A stretch of 42,611 nucleotides of DNA from Methanosarcina sp. (GTDB taxonomy: Archaea > Halobacteriota > Methanosarcinia > Methanosarcinales > Methanosarcinaceae), in assembly GCA_003164755.1 (NCBI GenBank), contig PLUB01000020.1, forward strand, positions 1 through 42,611. Reading direction: 5' to 3'. The position numbers and the translations under genes are program-made. The notes under the pieces are model-generated. The model had not been told where the DNA came from. It searched no databases and saw only the letters and a list, made by a program, of their open reading frames with translations. Shown here piece by piece: positions 19,031-28,742 of this stretch (within the stretch, counting starts at the first letter, position 1; every line of letters begins with the position of its first letter).

Positions 19031-20142
19031 ATGATTTTTGATCCTATTACAGTCTGCAACCTGGATCTGTCTAATCGTTTTGTGAGGTCTGCAACACATG
19101 AATTCATGGCTGAAGAAGATGGAAGACCCACTCTCAGGCTAGGAGACCTCTATGAGGAGCTTGCAAAAAATGAAGTCGGGTTGATTATAACAGGATTTTC
19201 TTATGTACTTCCTGGTGGACAAAGTATTATTTACCAGCAGGGTATCTATGATGATCGTTTTATTGAACCTTACATGAAGATAACCGAAATAGTACACAGG
19301 TATAGAAGCAAAATCATACTCCAGATAGTACATGGAGGGAGGCAAGCAGCGGTTTCTGAAGAATATCCGGTTCCTATAGCTCCTTCTAAAATTAAAGACG
19401 AAGTCTCAGCAGTTGTACCTAGGGAAATGACTGAACATGATATACTAGAAGTAATCGAGGCCTTTACAAAAGCAGCTATCAGGGCAAAAAAAGCAGGTTT
19501 TGACGGAGTGCAGCTTCATTGTGCTCACGTTTCCTTTTAAGTAATTTTATTTCTCCATATACAAACAGAAGGACTGATCTTTGGGGGAGCTCAGTTGAAA
19601 ATCGGGCAAGAATAGTCACGGAGATTGTCCGTCAAATAAAAGAACAATCTGGAGCTGATTTTCCAATTCTTGTCAAATTGAATGCAACAGATGGTTTCCA
19701 GCCGGGTTCTCAAAAAGCAGACATCGGAATTAATATTTCACAGGTTGTGGAGACTGCAAAACTTCTAGAGAAAACTGGAGTATGTTCAATCGAGGTTAGC
19801 GGAGAGATAAGTGAGGCAGGGGGAGTAACCTTAAGAACTGCAGTTAACTCTCCTGCTGAAGAGGCGTATTTTAGAGAATATTCTCAAGCAATAAAAAAAG
19901 TAGTAAATATCCCTGTAATGCTTGTAGGAGGCATTAGATCCATTTCTGTAATGGAGAATCTGCTTGAAGAAGGATATGCAGATCTAATTTCCATGAGCAG
20001 GCCATTCATCTGCGAGCCAGATTTTGTTTCGAAACTTGAGTCTGGGAAAGCTAACAGGGCAATGTGTGCATCCTGTAATCGATGTTTTGATCTAAAGGGT
20101 ATCAGGTGCAACTACGAGTTTAATCGAAATTCTGGGAACTGA
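19031..20142 (+). pseudogene. NADH:flavin oxidoreductase / Old Yellow Enzyme family, one frameshift
   Basis: Two frames together encode a ~370-residue TIM-barrel flavoenzyme. The first (19031-19540) covers FDPITVCNLDLSNRFVRSATHEFMA to FDGVQLHCAH. The second resumes at about 19528 with LLSNFISPYTNRRTDLWGSSVENRARIV and runs to 20142. The expected junction HG(F/Y)LLSNF is restored by inserting one base near 19529-19531, and the total length (1112 nt) is one short of a multiple of three. A C-terminal CASCNRCFDLKGIRC resembles the Fe-S cluster motif of 2,4-dienoyl-CoA-reductase-like members, although these usually have additional domains. FMN-dependent reduction of an enone or similar substrate is inferred. 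Either a fresh pseudogene or a sequencing error. Confidence 0.85.
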
Positions 20143-20146
20143 AATC

Positions 20147-20174
20147 TCCTAACCATCTAATTTTTAAGTTAGGA
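20147..20174. terminator. hairpin between two convergent genes
   Basis: TCCTAAC (20147-20153) pairs with GTTAGGA (20168-20174), followed by a T-rich run. It sits 5 bases after the oxidoreductase stop. Confidence 0.45.
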
Positions 20175-20357
20175 TTTTAGTTTATTTTAACTTTTATATG
20201 AGACTGTTATTTAATTTTGATTCTTTTTCAGGAAGTTCTCAAGTTTTCCATCCAAGAGTATAATTCTAACGGCTACATTGCAACCTACTTTCTGAAGATG
20301 TTCTCAAAAGAATAAAATGTTAATAATATCGTTTTTGGATACCACATTTATTATGGT

Positions 20358-21107
20358 TCATGTTCTATCGATTGTTCTCAGTCTGGAAGGCTGTTCAATG
20401 AACTCAGCCTCAATTTCAAGAAGTTCACATAGCCTTAAGCATAAAGCCTCCATTCCCGGGCTTTCAGTGGCATAGTGAGTAGCGTCAATCATGCATATAT
20501 CCTCGTAGGCTCGAAGAACCTCATGCTTAAGTTCGGAAGATATAAAAGCATCAATTCTATTTGCCCTGCCAATTTCAAGAAATTCACTCTTGAAACCGCT
20601 ACCTCCAATAACCATAACCTTTCTGATCCCTTCCCTTTCTCCAGCATATACTACAGGAGTCTGCAGACATTTTGATATGTGAGATGCTAGTTCAGCTGAA
20701 GAACAAGGTTCTACTTCCCCTATTCTACCTATTTCTACAGTTTCGCAATTTTTGAGCCCAATCTTTACCGCAAGGGCATAATTGATACCCTCTCTTTCCC
20801 TGTCATAATTTGTGTGCATAGCGTAAAGAGATATTCCATTTTCAAAGGCAAGCTTGAGAGACGAAGCTAGTGATTTTGAGATCTTGTTAATAGGATGGAA
20901 GATGAGGGTGTGATGAGTAATCAATAGATCTGCTCGCATTTCGGCGGCTTTTTTAAGAACATATAAATTAGCATCAAGAGCAACTGCAATCTTTTCTATA
21001 TCATTTTTCAGACCAAGAATTAATCCTATCTTGCCTCTGTCAAAGTCATCAGCAAGCTCAAGTGGTGCAATTTGTTCAAGAATTTCTACAATTTTTTCAA
21101 GTTCCAT
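20358..21107 (-). CDS. NIF3-family dinuclear-metal protein
   Basis: The product is 249 aa. It belongs to the NIF3/YbgI (DUF34) family, which forms hexameric rings with a two-metal centre. Metal-ligand motifs are intact: ITHHTLIF (HH at 65-66), HTNYDR (~100-105) and DATHYATE near the C-terminus. Biochemical function in archaea is unsettled; links to GTP cyclohydrolase-like chemistry have been suggested for some relatives. The ATG at 21107 is chosen over an upstream ATG at 21155 because GGAAG precedes it by about seven bases and MELEKIVEILE is a good family start. It is convergent with the flavin oxidoreductase and divergent from mutS across a 1-kb gap. Confidence 0.88.
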   Translation of the reverse strand: MELEKIVEILEQIAPLELADDFDRGKIGLILGLKNDIEKIAVALDANLYVLKKAAEMRADLLITHHTLIFHPINKISKSLASSLKLAFENGISLYAMHTNYDREREGINYALAVKIGLKNCETVEIGRIGEVEPCSSAELASHISKCLQTPVVYAGEREGIRKVMVIGGSGFKSEFLEIGRANRIDAFISSELKHEVLRAYEDICMIDATHYATESPGMEALCLRLCELLEIEAEFIEQPSRLRTIDRT

Positions 21108-21752
21108 GCAAAAAACTTCCTTAAATACAGAGATTTCAGATACTACAAAAATCATTTCATCAAATATGCCTTACAAAATAGTTGATAGTAAATTGAAGAT
21201 ACTCAAAGCGTTATCTTGTGGTAACAAAGACAGTATTATACCTGAAATGCCACTATTTAATTTTAAAACTATGTTTTCATTCATTAAAGAATTTAGATGA
21301 ACTCCTATACACTTGAGTATTGGAGAGTTTAAATTTCTTAACACTAATTTTTACTCATGGAAAATTTTAATGATTTGCTCTTTAAGAAGAATATAACTGT
21401 TTTAAGTAGTTGAAGACAAACTTGCTAACATTGATTCCTTAATTTATTGGAAATCTTTTCGTATCATTTCTGAGTCTATATATTTTAACAAAACAGTTTC
21501 CTGAGGAAGACCTAAAGTTGAAGTGATCATTATATTTATTGTAGTAAATTACTGTATCAATAGGTAGAATATGTCAAATTTTGGATAGAACATCAGAGTA
21601 ATAGCATGACAGCAGGAAAAATAATGATTCAAAATATTCTGATGCCTTGGTATTAATCCTCAAGCTACATTAAAGATTGAGTTTTCCAAAATAAACTTAA
21701 AGGACCAAAACAATGCATTTAAATAAAAATATTTTAGTAAACATGTTTTAAT
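21108..21752. other. gap between the NIF3-family gene and a decayed fragment
   Basis: No gene is seen. Short open frames here are AT-rich and lack motifs. Confidence 0.4.
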
Positions 21753-21948
21753 TTATGCCGATTCATTGGCTCTTTCAAGATTATACTTTTTCCGGATTTT
21801 CTCGACTATTTCCTCATAAGCCTCAACAAAAAAGCTGCTAGATTCCCTCATTTTTTGCAGTGGTGGACTGTACCTACATACCTACCAAACTCATATAATC
21901 AGTATTCCCGCAGATAGAGCAGCCTTCGATTAGTTTTCCTCGATTCAT
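21753..21948 (-). pseudogene. decayed small gene with a CxxC start, unrecognised
   Basis: The minus strand reads MNRGKLIEGCSICGNTDYM, then a stop, then (after a frame change) a helical segment FFVEAYEEIVEKIRKKYN ending at 21753. A CxxC followed by a broken middle suggests a small zinc-binding protein, perhaps HNH-like. The centre is too damaged to decide. Confidence 0.35.
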
Positions 21949-22167
21949 ATTGGTTTTTTCATACAAGATGACTTAAAGTATCTATTTGTTAATTATATAT
22001 GAGAAGGATGATTTAAGATAAAGATATTTTTTACGGAATTTAAAATGCGAAAAAATCAATCTGCTTATATAATCATACCATCTAACATGTCCAAATAATA
22101 TGTCCCAGTAGCTACATACAGATTTATTTTAAACCAAAACGATTTAACAGCTTACAGTGAGATAACA

Positions 22168-24888
22168 ATGACTGAAATGATGACCCCTGCAATGCGTCAG
22201 TATTATGAAGCCAAGCAGGCCTACCCTGACGCACTTATTTTCTTTCGAATGGGAGATTTCTATGAGTCTTTTGGGGAAGACGCAAAAACCATATCCAAAG
22301 AACTTGAAATAACACTCACAGCCCGGGGAAAAGACAAGGCAGGGGACAGAATGCCACTTGCAGGAATTCCTTACCATGCTATCGACACTTACTTGCCAAA
22401 GCTCGTAAACAAAGGATACAAGGTAGCTATCTGCGAACAGCTCGAAGACCCAAGGCAAGCGAAAGGAGTTGTAAAACGAGGGGTTGTCAGGATAGTTACC
22501 CCAGGTACAGTAATTGATTCTTCAATGTTTTCGGACGCTTCGAATAATTACTTGATGGCAGTTGCAGGAAGAGAAGTTGGAAATTCTGAGAAAAATACAA
22601 AAAAGGAAATCGAAATCGGAGTCTCTTTCCTGGACATTTCTACAGGAGAATTTCTTACAACTCAATTTCGAGACTCGGAAAGCTTTGAGAAATTACTTAG
22701 TGAATTTGTCCGGATGAGCCCTGCAGAATGTATTCTGCCCCCTTCTCTGCATGGGAATTCAGAACTCATAGATAAACTGAAAGATCAAACTATTATTCAG
22801 GAGTTTGTTCCTGAGATCTCAGGGGCCGAAGAAGCAGGTAAAAAATTGAAAGCCCATTTCAAGGTTTCAACTCTTGAAGGGATGGGCTGTGAAAAATTGG
22901 ATTTTGCAGTATGTTCTGCATGGGCTGCCCTGGAATATGCACAGAATACACAAATGAGGGACCTTGTTCATATCAACACTTTGAAGACATACTCAAACTC
23001 CGAGTTTATGATTCTTGACTCAATAACTCTGCACAATCTTGAAATTGTAAAAAATGTTAGGGATGAAGGAGACAAAAATTCTCTTTACAGAATCCTTAAC
23101 TGCACAAAAACACCTATGGGTAGCCGTATGATGAAAAAGTGGCTTTCAAAACCCTTGTTATCCATAGAAAAAATCAACTTTCGACTCGATGCTGTCGAAG
23201 AGCTAGCATCAGATCCCTTGATCCGTTATGATATTCGAAAATGGCTGTCCGAGGTAAGGGACATAGAACGTCTCATAGGAAGAGTGGTATATGGGAATGC
23301 AAATTCGAGAGATCTTATAGCCCTGAAAAAGTCTCTGAGTGCTGTACCTCCTATTCGGGACTGCCTGATGGGAAAAAAGAGAGCAAAATTGTTGAAAGAA
23401 ATTGCAGAAGGACTTGCATTTTTTTCAGAGCTCGAAAATCTTGCTGAAATTATAGAAAAAGCAATCGTTGAAGATGCTCCAGTATCAATCAGGGAAGGTG
23501 GAATGATAAAACCAGGATATAATGGGGAACTCGATGAGCTTCGAAATATTGCCAGAAACAGCAAACAATGGATTGCGGATTTTCAGCAGAAGGAAAAAGA
23601 GAGAAGTGGGATTAAGTCCCTGAAAGTGGGATACAATAAAGTTTTTGGCTATTATATTGAAGTAACCAATGCCAACAGTAACCAGGTGCCTGAAGATTAT
23701 ATTAGAAAGCAGACAATTGCAAATGCAGAGCGCTTTTTTACACCTGAGCTCAAAGAAAAAGAGAGCCTCATACTTACAGCCAATGAAAAGGCCATGGCTC
23801 TAGAATATGAAATCTTTATGATGATTACGCAGACTCTTTCAGCCCATTCTAAAGAACTCCAGGAAACAGCTGAAAGAATAGGAAATCTAGATGCTCTTTC
23901 AGCCCTAGCTGAAGTTGCAGGAAATAGCAATTATACTAGGCCTAAGGTTACAGAAGATTGCAAGATCCTTATTCGGGATGGGAGGCATCCTGTTATTGAA
24001 AATGTAGTTCCAATGGGTTTTGTCCCTAATGACACGGTGATGGACTGCAAGGAAAATCAGTTTTTGCTAGTTACGGGCCCTAATATGGCTGGGAAGTCTA
24101 CTTACATGCGACAGATTGCACTTATAGCTATCATGGCTCAGGCAGGCTCTTATGTTCCTGCATCTCATGCCTCTGTAGGGATTATTGACCAGATTTTTAC
24201 AAGAATCGGAGCTTTTGACGACCTTGCAAATGGGCAGAGCACTTTCATGGTAGAGATGGTAGAGCTTGCAAATATCCTGAACAATGCAAGTCCTAAAAGC
24301 CTTGTACTTCTTGACGAAATAGGGAGGGGAACGAGTACTTATGATGGATATAGCATTGCAAAATCTGTTATAGAGTTTCTACATAATAGAGGACAGGTTG
24401 GAGTCAGGGCTCTATTTGCAACACATTACCACCAGCTCACAGTCCTTGAGGAAAAGTTGAAAAGGGTCAAAAATTATCATATCGCAGTAACAGAAAAGGG
24501 TCATGAGCTTGTCTTTCTAAGAAAAATAGTGCCCGGAGCAACGGACAAGAGTTATGGTATTCATGTTGCAAGGCTTGCAGGTGTACCAGAAAAGGTAATC
24601 GAAAGAGCAAATGAGATTCTTGAGGAAATTGAAAAGGAAAACGTTTTTACGGAAGCTGAAGACAGTGAGAAAGGGAAACTGAAAAAAAGCAAAGCAACCG
24701 CACGATATACTCAGATGATGCTTTTTGATCCTGGAAATAGCGAAGGAATTCCGGCACAAGTAAATAAGTTCAGGGATTTAAAAAGGCCTGGTCCTGTGGA
24801 AGCAGCTATGAGAAAATTGAATGTTGAAGAAATGACACCAATAGAAGCTCTGAATAAGCTCCATGAACTAAAAAAGCTTCTCGATTAA
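22168..24888 (+). CDS. mutS: DNA mismatch repair protein MutS
   Basis: The product is 906 aa. It recognises mismatches and small loops and hands over to MutL. The mismatch-reading motif is intact in GDFYESF (F31-x-E33). The connector, lever and clamp domains follow; the ATPase has Walker A GPNMAGKST (637-645), Walker B LVLLDEIGRGTSTYDG and the signature FATHYHQL. The C-terminus (EEMTPIEALNKLHELKKLL) is the usual dimerisation tail. This is the bacterial-type MutS1 found in Methanosarcinales and haloarchaea, not MutS2. The ATG at 22168 has GTGAG upstream. mutL follows 218 bases later on the same strand, with a repeat copy in between. Confidence 0.98.
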   Translation: MTEMMTPAMRQYYEAKQAYPDALIFFRMGDFYESFGEDAKTISKELEITLTARGKDKAGDRMPLAGIPYHAIDTYLPKLVNKGYKVAICEQLEDPRQAKGVVKRGVVRIVTPGTVIDSSMFSDASNNYLMAVAGREVGNSEKNTKKEIEIGVSFLDISTGEFLTTQFRDSESFEKLLSEFVRMSPAECILPPSLHGNSELIDKLKDQTIIQEFVPEISGAEEAGKKLKAHFKVSTLEGMGCEKLDFAVCSAWAALEYAQNTQMRDLVHINTLKTYSNSEFMILDSITLHNLEIVKNVRDEGDKNSLYRILNCTKTPMGSRMMKKWLSKPLLSIEKINFRLDAVEELASDPLIRYDIRKWLSEVRDIERLIGRVVYGNANSRDLIALKKSLSAVPPIRDCLMGKKRAKLLKEIAEGLAFFSELENLAEIIEKAIVEDAPVSIREGGMIKPGYNGELDELRNIARNSKQWIADFQQKEKERSGIKSLKVGYNKVFGYYIEVTNANSNQVPEDYIRKQTIANAERFFTPELKEKESLILTANEKAMALEYEIFMMITQTLSAHSKELQETAERIGNLDALSALAEVAGNSNYTRPKVTEDCKILIRDGRHPVIENVVPMGFVPNDTVMDCKENQFLLVTGPNMAGKSTYMRQIALIAIMAQAGSYVPASHASVGIIDQIFTRIGAFDDLANGQSTFMVEMVELANILNNASPKSLVLLDEIGRGTSTYDGYSIAKSVIEFLHNRGQVGVRALFATHYHQLTVLEEKLKRVKNYHIAVTEKGHELVFLRKIVPGATDKSYGIHVARLAGVPEKVIERANEILEEIEKENVFTEAEDSEKGKLKKSKATARYTQMMLFDPGNSEGIPAQVNKFRDLKRPGPVEAAMRKLNVEEMTPIEALNKLHELKKLLD

Positions 24889-24950
24889 GGAGCATCAAAC
24901 TCAATCTCTGCGAATTTACATAAAATCCTATTTATTTTTTCAATGTGACT

Positions 24951-25045
24951 AAACTTGAAAAGTGATCTAACTCCAATGAATTATGGGGAAAATGGGCAAA
25001 TAAATTATACATCTGTGTACATTTGTGGAATGTCGGATTAAAGGG
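24951..25045. repeat. ~140-bp interspersed repeat, copy C (second half)
   Basis: It contains AAAGTGATCTAACTCCAATG and AAATTATACATCTGTGTACA plus a GGAATGTCGGATTAAA end. It sits between mutS and mutL, so mutL transcription must either read through it or start from it. Confidence 0.6.
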
Positions 25046-25106
25046 TATTTTGATATTTTTAAATATGTTTTAAGTATATTTTTCTGGTTTTTGATGGGGT
25101 AAAGAA

Positions 25107-27065
25107 ATGAGGGAAGAATATATTGAAGTGCAGGGAAATAAGATTCGAATCCTTGATCAGGATACAATAAACAAAATAGCAGCAGGAGAAGTAATTGAAC
25201 GCCCGGCATCCGTGGTAAAGGAACTGGTAGATAATTCAATCGATGCAGAAGCTAATGATATCCGGATCGAAGTCGAAAAAGGTGGAAAAAATTCAATTCT
25301 GATCCGGGACAATGGTTGCGGGATGAACAGGGCAGATGCACTTATTGCATACAAAAAACACGCAACAAGCAAACTTACTAAAATAACGGATCTTGATACT
25401 ATCTCGACAATGGGCTTCAGGGGAGAAGCTCTTGCTTCGATCACAGCTGTTGCAAAGACGGAAATCCTTACCCGGCCCTCAAAAGAAATCACTGGCACGA
25501 AGATAGTAATCCATGGTGGAAAGGTACTTGAAACCTCAGATGCAGGCACTGCTCCAGGCACCTCAGTTCATGTAAAGGATCTCTTTTATAATACGCCCGC
25601 AAGGTGCAAATACCTCAAAAGTGATCGTATAGAACTTTCCTATATCACAGATACAGTTACGCAGCTTGCCCTGGCAAATACAAATATTTCTTTTACCCTT
25701 CTCAGTGAAGGGAAACCAGTCCTTAGAAAAATGGGGTCAAGCGATCTTTTCAATTGTATTGTCAATATTCTTGGGCCAGATATCGCTCGCTCGATGCTTC
25801 CTTTAGAACGTAAGACAGAATACTTTGAAATCCGAGGCTACATATCAAAACCAGAAACTAACAGAGCAGAAAGTGACCAGATTTTTCTTTTTGTAAATAC
25901 TCGCCCTGTATCTTCAAGAGCTATCACTACTGCTGTACGTATGGGATACTATACCAAGATCCAAAAAGGACGTTATCCTGTTGCAGTACTCTTTCTTATT
26001 CTTGATCCTAGAGAAGTGGATGTTAATGTTCATCCCCGAAAAGCCGAGGTTCGTTTTAGCCGGGAAAAAGAGCTCGAGGATGCTGTCACATTTGCCGTTG
26101 AAAAGGTTCTCTCTGAACATGGACTTGTACCTGAGATCATGAAAAATGGGAGAAGGGCTTTTCAGAAAACTTTCAAGGTTTTAGGTTCTTCAGGAAGATT
26201 GCATATAACGAGTAATCCGGAAACCTCCCGAAAAATGATTGCGGAAACAGAGATTGCAAAGAAATATGAAGTTCCTGAGAGCAGTAGCAAAATCCATCGA
26301 GAAAGTGCAAAAGCTTATACCTATCCCGTAAAAGATACTGAAAGAAAGCTAAACAAATCAGAGCATCTTCTGGATTTTGCTGGAGAAAGAGAAGTACAGG
26401 AAGCCTTGAGAGAAAACGAGCAGGATAGTGAGATATGGGAAGAAATGAGAGTAATAACTGAAGATGATAAGCAAAAACCAAATACCGAATCCTTTGAAGA
26501 TCTTCGGATAATCGGTCAAGTTTCAAAAATGTATATCCTTGCCGAAAAAGGAGAAGATTTAGTGCTTATTGATCAGCATGCAGCTCACGAGAGAATTCTT
26601 TACGAGAAGGTATTAAAAATTAAAAAATCCAGAGTTCAGGAGCTTATAGTACCCATAACTATAGACCTCACCCCGAAGGAAAAAGTGCTTATGGAAGAAT
26701 ATATCCCCTATCTTGAAGAATACGGCTTCGGGATCTCGGAATTCGGTGACAATACTTATGTAGTGACATTCGTACCCGAGGTTTTCGGGCAGCTTGAGAA
26801 TCCAGAACTTATCCATGATATAGTCTCTGACCTTTTAGCTACAGGAAAGGTTAAAAAGGATACTGGGATTTCAGAAAAAGTTTGTAAGATCCTGGCATGT
26901 AGGACAGCAATTAAAGGTGGAGCAGCTTTCAACTCCATACAGATGAAAGAGCTAATAGAACAGCTCAAAAAGGCTGAAAATCCCTATTCCTGTCCCCATG
27001 GAAGGCCAACTATCATAACCTTTAAAAAAGGCGAACTGGACCGCATGTTTGCAAGGACAAGATAA
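25107..27065 (+). CDS. mutL: DNA mismatch repair protein MutL (endonuclease type)
   Basis: The product is 652 aa. The N-terminal GHKL ATPase has IAAGEVIERPASVVKELVDN, DNGCGM and GFRGEALASI. The C-terminal domain keeps the metal-dependent nicking motifs DQHAAHERILYE (from D489), ACRTAIKGG and CPHGRP (from C629). These mark the methyl-independent MutL that nicks the new strand, unlike E. coli MutL. The linker (about 360-470) is hydrophilic. The ATG at 25107 is preceded by GGGGT. It pairs with mutS upstream and is probably co-regulated. Confidence 0.97.
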   Translation: MREEYIEVQGNKIRILDQDTINKIAAGEVIERPASVVKELVDNSIDAEANDIRIEVEKGGKNSILIRDNGCGMNRADALIAYKKHATSKLTKITDLDTISTMGFRGEALASITAVAKTEILTRPSKEITGTKIVIHGGKVLETSDAGTAPGTSVHVKDLFYNTPARCKYLKSDRIELSYITDTVTQLALANTNISFTLLSEGKPVLRKMGSSDLFNCIVNILGPDIARSMLPLERKTEYFEIRGYISKPETNRAESDQIFLFVNTRPVSSRAITTAVRMGYYTKIQKGRYPVAVLFLILDPREVDVNVHPRKAEVRFSREKELEDAVTFAVEKVLSEHGLVPEIMKNGRRAFQKTFKVLGSSGRLHITSNPETSRKMIAETEIAKKYEVPESSSKIHRESAKAYTYPVKDTERKLNKSEHLLDFAGEREVQEALRENEQDSEIWEEMRVITEDDKQKPNTESFEDLRIIGQVSKMYILAEKGEDLVLIDQHAAHERILYEKVLKIKKSRVQELIVPITIDLTPKEKVLMEEYIPYLEEYGFGISEFGDNTYVVTFVPEVFGQLENPELIHDIVSDLLATGKVKKDTGISEKVCKILACRTAIKGGAAFNSIQMKELIEQLKKAENPYSCPHGRPTIITFKKGELDRMFARTR

Positions 27066-27341
27066 AACTGTCTGTAAACTTGAAGTTTCACAATATGGAT
27101 TTTAAGATGTATATACCAGCTACAAACCAGATTAGATCCAAATTTAGCTGAATAACTAAGATATAGAGCAGTGATATTGGTCTTTAAAATGCGAAATCAA
27201 GAGCTTGAATGTTATTGATTTTGGATCTCAACTGCATGAAGCCTATTTATTTAGAATATATAAATATGCAGGCAAAATATAGCGAAACCTATAGTTACAT
27301 ATTCACAGATAATGATACTTTTACCAAACTCTTTTTAGTTT

Positions 27342-27645
27342 TTAATTTTTAAAAAATCTTCCCAGTTGTTGTAGTTGAAATATACTTATTTTTCCCTTGG
27401 TGATGAAATAAATTGCTTTTAAGTCTCTCAGCTTATTGAGGTTTCTGGAAATTGTACTTTCAAAAATCTGCAAACGATCAGTTATTATGGCGCTGTTGTT
27501 GGTTCGTGCTCCCTAATATCTTCCAATAATATGTTTAGTTTTTCATCCAGATTATTTACAAGGTGTTGCAAGGAGATTTCTCTAAGTTCACGATCTACAT
27601 CACTATAATTTGTAACTTTACTTCTTTTTTCTTTGCCATATAACT
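27342..27645 (-). pseudogene. broken winged-helix regulator-like gene beside the CRISPR relic
   Basis: The minus strand first reads an acidic helical segment (YSDVDRELREISLQHLVNNL, then DEKLNILLEDIREHEP), then a stop and frameshift. The other frame continues with ITDRLQIFESTISRNLNKLR, DLKAIYFITKGKISIFQLQQL and a stop at 27342-27344. The ESTISRNLNKLRDLKAIYF part is a typical winged helix-turn-helix. Its position immediately next to CRISPR-like repeats recalls CRISPR-associated HTH regulators (Csa3-like), but family membership cannot be shown. Confidence 0.5.
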
Positions 27646-27976
27646 GATTTGAAAACTCGTTAGAGTTTGAAACAAATCATAAACAGATTGATATGTACCT
27701 GCAGTCGTTCTAAAGCAATTGATTCGAAAATTAGTTCGAGGTTGAAACACGATATCTGTATAGAGATAAATCTAATTCAGTAGATAGCGATCGATTTGAA
27801 AATCCGTTAGAGATTGAAAACCTTCGTGCAACCCACATCTATGTTATGAGCAAGATTATAGAATTAATTTGAAAACTCATTAGAGATTGAAACAATAATT
27901 CAACACCATTTGATTACTGTTACAACACAATAATTAAAATTGAGTTGAAAAATCAAAGGATTTACGCCGTTGAAAC
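27644..27976. CRISPR. degenerate CRISPR array, five repeats, no cas genes
   Basis: Five repeat-like units lie at 27644-27673, 27719-27748, 27791-27821, 27864-27893 and 27940-27976. The first four share TTTGAAAAYTCNTTAGAG followed by NTTGAAAC, with several substitutions each. The fifth has an insertion of about 7 bases but keeps TTGAAAA and the terminal GTTGAAAC. The intervals are 45, 42, 42 and 46 bases and unrelated to each other. Ending in TTGAAAC and a ~30-base unit are typical of archaeal CRISPR repeats. The divergence of the repeats and lack of cas genes mark it as inactive. Confidence 0.7.
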
Positions 27977-28462
27977 GTCAGAAGAATCAATAAAAAATCT
28001 TTCAGTTCACCATTATTATGATTTAGACAAGATCATTAAAACTATTAATATCAAGCTCTAATAACACGCTAACATCAAACATGGGAACCAGCAATCCATA
28101 CATTAACTTGTATTTTCTGTGTTGCAAGTTAAGGGCATCACAAAATGTAATTATGTAAGGGTATTTTTTGAATTATAGTTTTTTAGGACTTTTACTTGCA
28201 TTCATTTTATTATGCAACTTGTCATAAGGTACTAGGATTGGTTTTAAGGTCTTTTTTCTGAGCGCTGCGAAACTATCATTTATTTAGATACCTACAAAAA
28301 ATACTAAAAATGTATATTGAAAAACAACGTTAAAGTATTTTTCACTGGAAAAAGTGGTCTTGAATCAATTATATTCCGTCTTATATTTTTGGAAATCTAC
28401 AACTGGGTTATACTTTACAAAATATATTAATTTAAAATGTATATATTAAATGTTTTTTAATA
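27977..28462. other. AT-rich gap with no gene seen
   Basis: It lies between the CRISPR relic and an IS66 fragment. I find no coding frame or strong hairpin. Confidence 0.4.
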
Positions 28463-28573
28463 ATGTTGGTTTCTTTGTGCATAAAAATCAGGATCACGAA
28501 ATCTGACCTTGAAGCAAGGGTTGAACAACTTGAAAAAAGTTCTATACATACTTCTAATCGGAAAAAAAGTCAA
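28463..28573 (+). pseudogene. N-terminal fragment of an IS66-type transposase
   Basis: A short frame reads ITKSDLEARVEQLEKSSIHT then SNRKKS, resembling the start of IS66 transposases, where a coiled coil is followed by an NPHTPSS-like linker. The frame runs into tRNA-Val and stops inside it. Nothing else of the element follows. Confidence 0.4.
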
Positions 28574-28647
28574 TGGGCCCGCTGAGATTCGAACTCAGGA
28601 TCCCCGCCGTGTAAAGGCGATGTCATGACCGACTAGACCACGAGCCC
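28574..28647 (-). tRNA. tRNA-Val (anticodon TAC)
   Basis: The 74-nt minus-strand sequence folds as a tRNA. The acceptor stem GGGCTCG/CGGGCCC has one G-U pair, the D arm is GTCTAGTCGGTCATGAC, the anticodon stem TCGCC/GGCGG encloses TTTACAC, the T arm is CTGAG-TTCGAAT-CTCAG, and the discriminator is A. The CCA is not encoded. Anticodon TAC reads GUA and other valine codons by wobble. Confidence 0.96.
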
Positions 28648-28742
28648 ATTTTGCTATTGGTTATATTTTATGGATTACTCTAAATGCAAAACCAAAATGC
28701 TACTAATTGTATATATCTTTTTTGTTCCTCAATTATTTTTTG

